Assembly (NCBI GenBank): GCA_009787435.1
Contig: WRFW01000162.1
Coordinates: 1 to 8,010, forward strand
Source: Defluviitaleaceae bacterium
Lineage (GTDB): Bacteria; Bacillota; Clostridia; Lachnospirales; UBA5962
Reading direction: 5' to 3'
Length of the DNA stretch: 8,010 bases
The translations under genes were made by a program, and so were the position numbers. Of this stretch, positions 6,168 to 8,010 are shown piece after piece; position 1 is the first letter of the stretch; each line of letters opens with the position of its first letter. The notes under the pieces were generated by a model. It made no database searches. It saw only the letters and a program-made list of their open reading frames with translations, and was not told the origin of the DNA.

Positions 6168-6590
6168 TTAGTTTGAAGCTGATTTAGTTAGCTTTGGTTC
6201 TCTAATACCTGCAATTTGGTGTTTATCTACAGGAATGCGAACGCCTTTAACTGTTCCAAATTCAATAACGTATACATCTTCACCAATATCTACAATTTTA
6301 CCAAATAAACCACTATTAGTAACGATATTATCACCAACTTGCATAGACTGCTGCATTTTTGCAAGCTCTTTACGCTTTTTTGCTTGCGGTCTCCACATTA
6401 CTAAATACATAAATAAAAATATTGCAGCATATGCTATGAAAAGCCAAGTCATCGGTATGCCGCCGGCTTGGGGCGAAGTTGCTCCATCTTCAAGTGTAGC
6501 ACCTGTTTGAACTGCTTGCTGATTACCCCCGCCTAAAACTGGTGCATCTGCGTTTACTACTAAATTATTATAATTGTTAAAATCGTTCAC
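6168..6590 (-). CDS. yajC: preprotein translocase subunit YajC
   Basis: YajC is a small single-pass membrane protein that associates with SecDF and the SecYEG export channel. The 140 residues contain one membrane helix (about 47-66), the conserved RPQ just after it (67-69), a basic helix (KKRKE), then the YajC core: VGDNIVTNSGLFGKIVDI and a V-R-I-P-V-D ending. It has a 46-residue N-terminal extension, rich in Asn, Gly, Ala and Gln, where most family members have only a few residues; this part should face outside. The start is GTG, supported by AAGGAG exactly 7 nt upstream; the only downstream alternative, Met47, lacks a ribosome binding site. Its usual partners tgt and secDF are not adjacent. 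It follows the DUF1292 terminator and has a TATAAT at 6652-6657 without a matching -35, so its promoter is uncertain. addA begins 87 bases downstream without an intervening terminator. Confidence 0.92.
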   Translation of the reverse strand: MNDFNNYNNLVVNADAPVLGGGNQQAVQTGATLEDGATSPQAGGIPMTWLFIAYAAIFLFMYLVMWRPQAKKRKELAKMQQSMQVGDNIVTNSGLFGKIVDIGEDVYVIEFGTVKGVRIPVDKHQIAGIREPKLTKSASN

Positions 6591-6597
6591 TCTGTTT

Positions 6598-6603
6598 CTC
6601 CTT
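6598..6603 (-). promoter_or_regulatory. ribosome binding site fixing the GTG start of yajC
   Basis: AAGGAG on the minus strand stands 7 nt before GTG at 6590-6588, optimal spacing. A second AAGGAG at 6617-6622 has no usable start codon behind it; it may be coincidental or a standby site. A short hairpin (ATCTTT/AAAGAT) lies further upstream in the leader. Confidence 0.8.
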
Positions 6604-6666
6604 AGAAAGTTTTATTCTCCTTTTTTAAAGCATCTTTTGTTGAAAGATACCATTATAAAAAAGCAC

Positions 6667-6687
6667 AAAAAAGCCCTTTTGGGCTTT
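6667..6687 (-). terminator. intrinsic terminator of the DUF1292 gene
   Basis: On the minus strand AAAGCCC (6681-6687) and GGGCTTT (6670-6676) form a 7-bp stem with an AAAA loop, running into a six-T tract (6672-6667). It begins about one base after the DUF1292 stop codon. It should separate DUF1292 from yajC. Confidence 0.92.
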
Positions 6688-6688
6688 C

Positions 6689-7180
6689 TTATGCTAATTG
6701 CAACTCTTCAAAATCGAAGTAGCTTTGAAAAAAGTCTGTTACTTTTGCGTGCTCTTGCTCGTTTTCTATGCTAGTTAAAGAAGTTGTTCTGCCTTGAACG
6801 ATGTAATTTAAAAGTATTATTTCCTCTGTCTTTTCGCCATCTTGGCTTTCTGGTAAAATAGCAATATACTTTTTACCTTCAAATTCAAAAGAGTCTAAAA
6901 CTAGACATTCTACTTCTTTACCATCATCTGTTATCATTTTAACATTTGGCATACTGCTAGAACTACTGCTGCAACTACAGCCACTGCCACAACCGCCGCT
7001 AGGCATAGCATGGCTACTTCCACAACCGCACCCGCTTGCTGATTGGTGGTCGTGCCCGTGGCTGCTTCCACATCCACAACCACCGCCTGCTGAATTACTG
7101 CTGCAATGGCAATCGCTAGCCTCTTTTTTACCACAAGCACAAGGGTCATTAACCATTGGCATTTCTTCTAATAAAGGCAT
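6689..7180 (-). CDS. DUF1292 protein with Cys/His/Gly-rich N-terminal region
   Basis: The 163-residue protein has two parts. Residues 14-70 hold eleven Cys and five His set in Gly and Ser, mostly as CxC pairs (14/16, 24/26, 35/37, 51/53, 68/70, plus Cys64), and contain the octapeptide GCGCGSSH twice (34-41, 50-57). Residues about 79-158 are a DUF1292 domain: VKMITDDGKEVECLVLDSFEF, then KKYIAILPE and the EEIILLNYIV strand, a small acidic fold of unknown function found in Firmicutes. The N-terminal half looks like a metal-binding segment (inference). No signal peptide or membrane helix, so cytoplasmic. The ATG at 7180 is chosen because AGGAGG lies 9 nt before it; the reading frame is open to a TTG at 7207, but that would put the ribosome binding site inside the gene. 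It has its own strong promoter and terminator and is therefore a single-gene unit. Confidence 0.9.
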   Translation of the reverse strand: MPLLEEMPMVNDPCACGKKEASDCHCSSNSAGGGCGCGSSHGHDHQSASGCGCGSSHAMPSGGCGSGCSCSSSSSSMPNVKMITDDGKEVECLVLDSFEFEGKKYIAILPESQDGEKTEEIILLNYIVQGRTTSLTSIENEQEHAKVTDFFQSYFDFEELQLA

Positions 7181-7189
7181 AAACTCAGT

Positions 7190-7195
7190 CCTCCT
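7190..7195 (-). promoter_or_regulatory. ribosome binding site fixing the DUF1292 start
   Basis: A perfect AGGAGG on the minus strand, 9 nt before ATG 7180-7178. It rules out the longer reading frame beginning at TTG 7207. Confidence 0.9.
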
Positions 7196-7242
7196 ATCGT
7201 CTCTCAAAATTATAGAAACTTATAAAAAAGCTCTATAACAAA

Positions 7243-7271
7243 ATTATATCAAATCTATTTTATTTTGTCAA
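7243..7271 (-). promoter_or_regulatory. consensus sigma-A promoter of the DUF1292 gene
   Basis: On the minus strand a perfect TTGACA (7266-7271) and a perfect TATAAT (7243-7248) are 17 bp apart, with an extended TGA directly before the -10. Transcription should start near 7236. The leader of about 55 nt can pair TTATAGA with TCTATAA (plus-strand 7210-7238) before the AGGAGG. This is the best promoter in the window and suggests strong constitutive expression unless a repressor acts. Confidence 0.93.
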
Positions 7272-7309
7272 TGCTCATTTTTTGAAAATGCCCAAGTGTT
7301 ACCGTTTTA

Positions 7310-7352
7310 AATTATTATTTTGGATAGTCTACTTAAAAAACTATCAATAATT
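7310..7352 (-). repeat. imperfect inverted repeat after the ABC substrate-binding gene
   Basis: GATAGT (7323-7328) pairs with ACTATC (7340-7345), and after a 6-nt bulge AATTATT (7310-7316) pairs with AATAATT (7346-7352). It starts just beyond the stop codon at 7359. It lacks a GC-rich stem and T tract, so it is at best a weak terminator or an mRNA end structure. Confidence 0.4.
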
Positions 7353-7358
7353 CTGAGC

Positions 7359-8010
7359 TTAGTGTTCAATGAATTCATTCGTTATTAAAGTATCAAAATC
7401 TACCCATTTTGGAAGCTCGCCCGCATTATATATTATTCTTTGCATTCTATAAAAAGATTCTGGTTTAATTAAAGGTGTTTGAGCAAACGCACCTATATTT
7501 TTATATCTTTCTATGGCTCTCTTTAAAAGTTCTAAATCCGTATCTTGAAAAAATGGTGATATTAAATTTGCTATATCTTCAGAACTATTTTCATAAACCC
7601 ATTTTTGCCCACGGGAAATTGCCCTAGTAAATCTTCTTATAAGTTCTGGATTTTCTTCTATAAAACTTGAAAGAGCATAGTAAGCTGTATATGGTAAACT
7701 TCCTATATACTCACCAACAGCTTCTATAACATAGCCACGCCCCTCTAATTCTAACATGCTTGCTACTGGCTCAAACACTGTTACAAAATCACCAGTGCCG
7801 CCTAAAAAAGCGGATACCATAGCTGAAAATTGTATGCTATTATTAAAATATACGTAATCTATAATCCCTTTATTTGTTAAATTGTATTCTAAAACCATAA
7901 AAGGCATACCACCCCGCCGCCCTGGCAACACTGTGCTTCCTTTTAAATCTTCCCAAGTTTGACCCTCTTTTCTACCTACTAGGAAAGAGCCATCTCTATC
8001 GGTTAGCCCT
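7359..8010 (-). CDS. ABC transporter substrate-binding protein, SsuA/NMT1 type (N-terminus beyond right edge)
   Basis: The last 216 residues are visible and the frame stays open to the right edge, so the signal peptide and first lobe are missing; the GTG at 7931 is internal, not the start. The visible part begins with a DRDGSFLVGRKEG segment, then TWEDLKG and the Gly-rich LPGRRGGMP hinge, followed by F-EPVASMLE and the Y-A-L-x-x-F-I-EENPE-L-I-RRF helices. These are typical of the NMT1/THI5-SsuA group of periplasmic-type binding proteins, which serve ABC importers for sulfonates, nitrate, thiamine precursors and similar small molecules. The ligand cannot be read from sequence. In Gram-positives the protein is normally a lipoprotein; its permease and ATPase genes would lie to the right, since none follows on the left. 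Downstream is an inverted repeat, then the DUF1292 promoter. Confidence 0.85.
   Translation of the reverse strand, partial: GLTDRDGSFLVGRKEGQTWEDLKGSTVLPGRRGGMPFMVLEYNLTNKGIIDYVYFNNSIQFSAMVSAFLGGTGDFVTVFEPVASMLELEGRGYVIEAVGEYIGSLPYTAYYALSSFIEENPELIRRFTRAISRGQKWVYENSSEDIANLISPFFQDTDLELLKRAIERYKNIGAFAQTPLIKPESFYRMQRIIYNAGELPKWVDFDTLITNEFIEH

Noticed and set aside
6617..6660. A 13-codon leader peptide upstream of yajC
   Set aside because: Its ATG overlaps the possible -10 box and has no ribosome binding site, so translation is not supported.
6934..7149. A 71-residue minus-strand Val/Ala-rich reading frame
   Set aside because: It is a frame-shifted shadow of the Cys/Gly-rich DUF1292 region, with no ribosome binding site and low-complexity composition.
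7181..7207. Longer DUF1292 reading frame beginning at TTG 7207
   Set aside because: It would place the AGGAGG ribosome binding site inside the coding region as Arg-Arg codons; the ATG at 7180 is spaced correctly behind it.
7359..7931. A complete 190-residue gene starting at GTG 7931
   Set aside because: The frame stays open to the right edge and the upstream residues (GRKEG, WEDLKG) belong to the same substrate-binding protein, so the GTG is internal.
1..8010. CRISPR array, insertion sequence, prophage or defence island
   Set aside because: No spaced repeats, transposase, integrase or terminal inverted repeats with target duplications are seen; AddA is a housekeeping repair enzyme.

Overview
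The window is very AT-rich, densely coded DNA whose gene families point to a low-GC Gram-positive bacterium of the class Clostridia. The evidence is an AddA-type helicase-nuclease, a VanW-domain secreted protein, a NusG domain II (NusG_II) membrane protein, a DUF1292 protein, a lipobox lipoprotein and consensus sigma-A promoters with strong AGGAGG-type ribosome binding sites. I cannot place it more precisely. All genes are on the minus strand except one cupin gene. There are no rRNA or tRNA genes, CRISPR arrays, insertion sequences or phage genes that I can see.

Reading in the direction of most transcription (right to left): the right edge holds the C-terminal 216 residues of an SsuA/NMT1-type ABC transporter substrate-binding protein, cut by the window boundary. 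Next is a DUF1292 protein with a Cys/His/Gly-rich N-terminal half. It is a single-gene unit, with a consensus promoter (TTGACA, 17 bp, TATAAT) and a clear intrinsic terminator. Then come yajC (GTG start, unusually long N-terminal extension), addA, and a small coiled-coil protein resembling FlgN/FliT chaperones. The coiled-coil gene begins at a TTG codon overlapping the addA stop inside a tandem ATTG repeat. These three probably form one transcript, as I find no terminator between them.

The only plus-strand gene is a small single-domain cupin, convergent with the coiled-coil gene and only 14 bases from it. To its left is a 442-base AT-rich gap holding the promoter of a minus-strand lipoprotein of unknown function. 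The lipoprotein is followed by a GC-rich hairpin, a NusG_II single-pass membrane protein, and finally the N-terminus of a VanW-domain secreted protein cut by the left edge.

The genes do not form one recognisable system: DNA repair (AddA), protein export (YajC), solute uptake (ABC protein) and envelope proteins sit side by side. The points most worth a second look are the metal-ligand-rich half of the DUF1292 protein, the repeat-bridged addA/coiled-coil junction, and an addA with no addB beside it. I do not see strong evidence for a previously undescribed multi-gene system.
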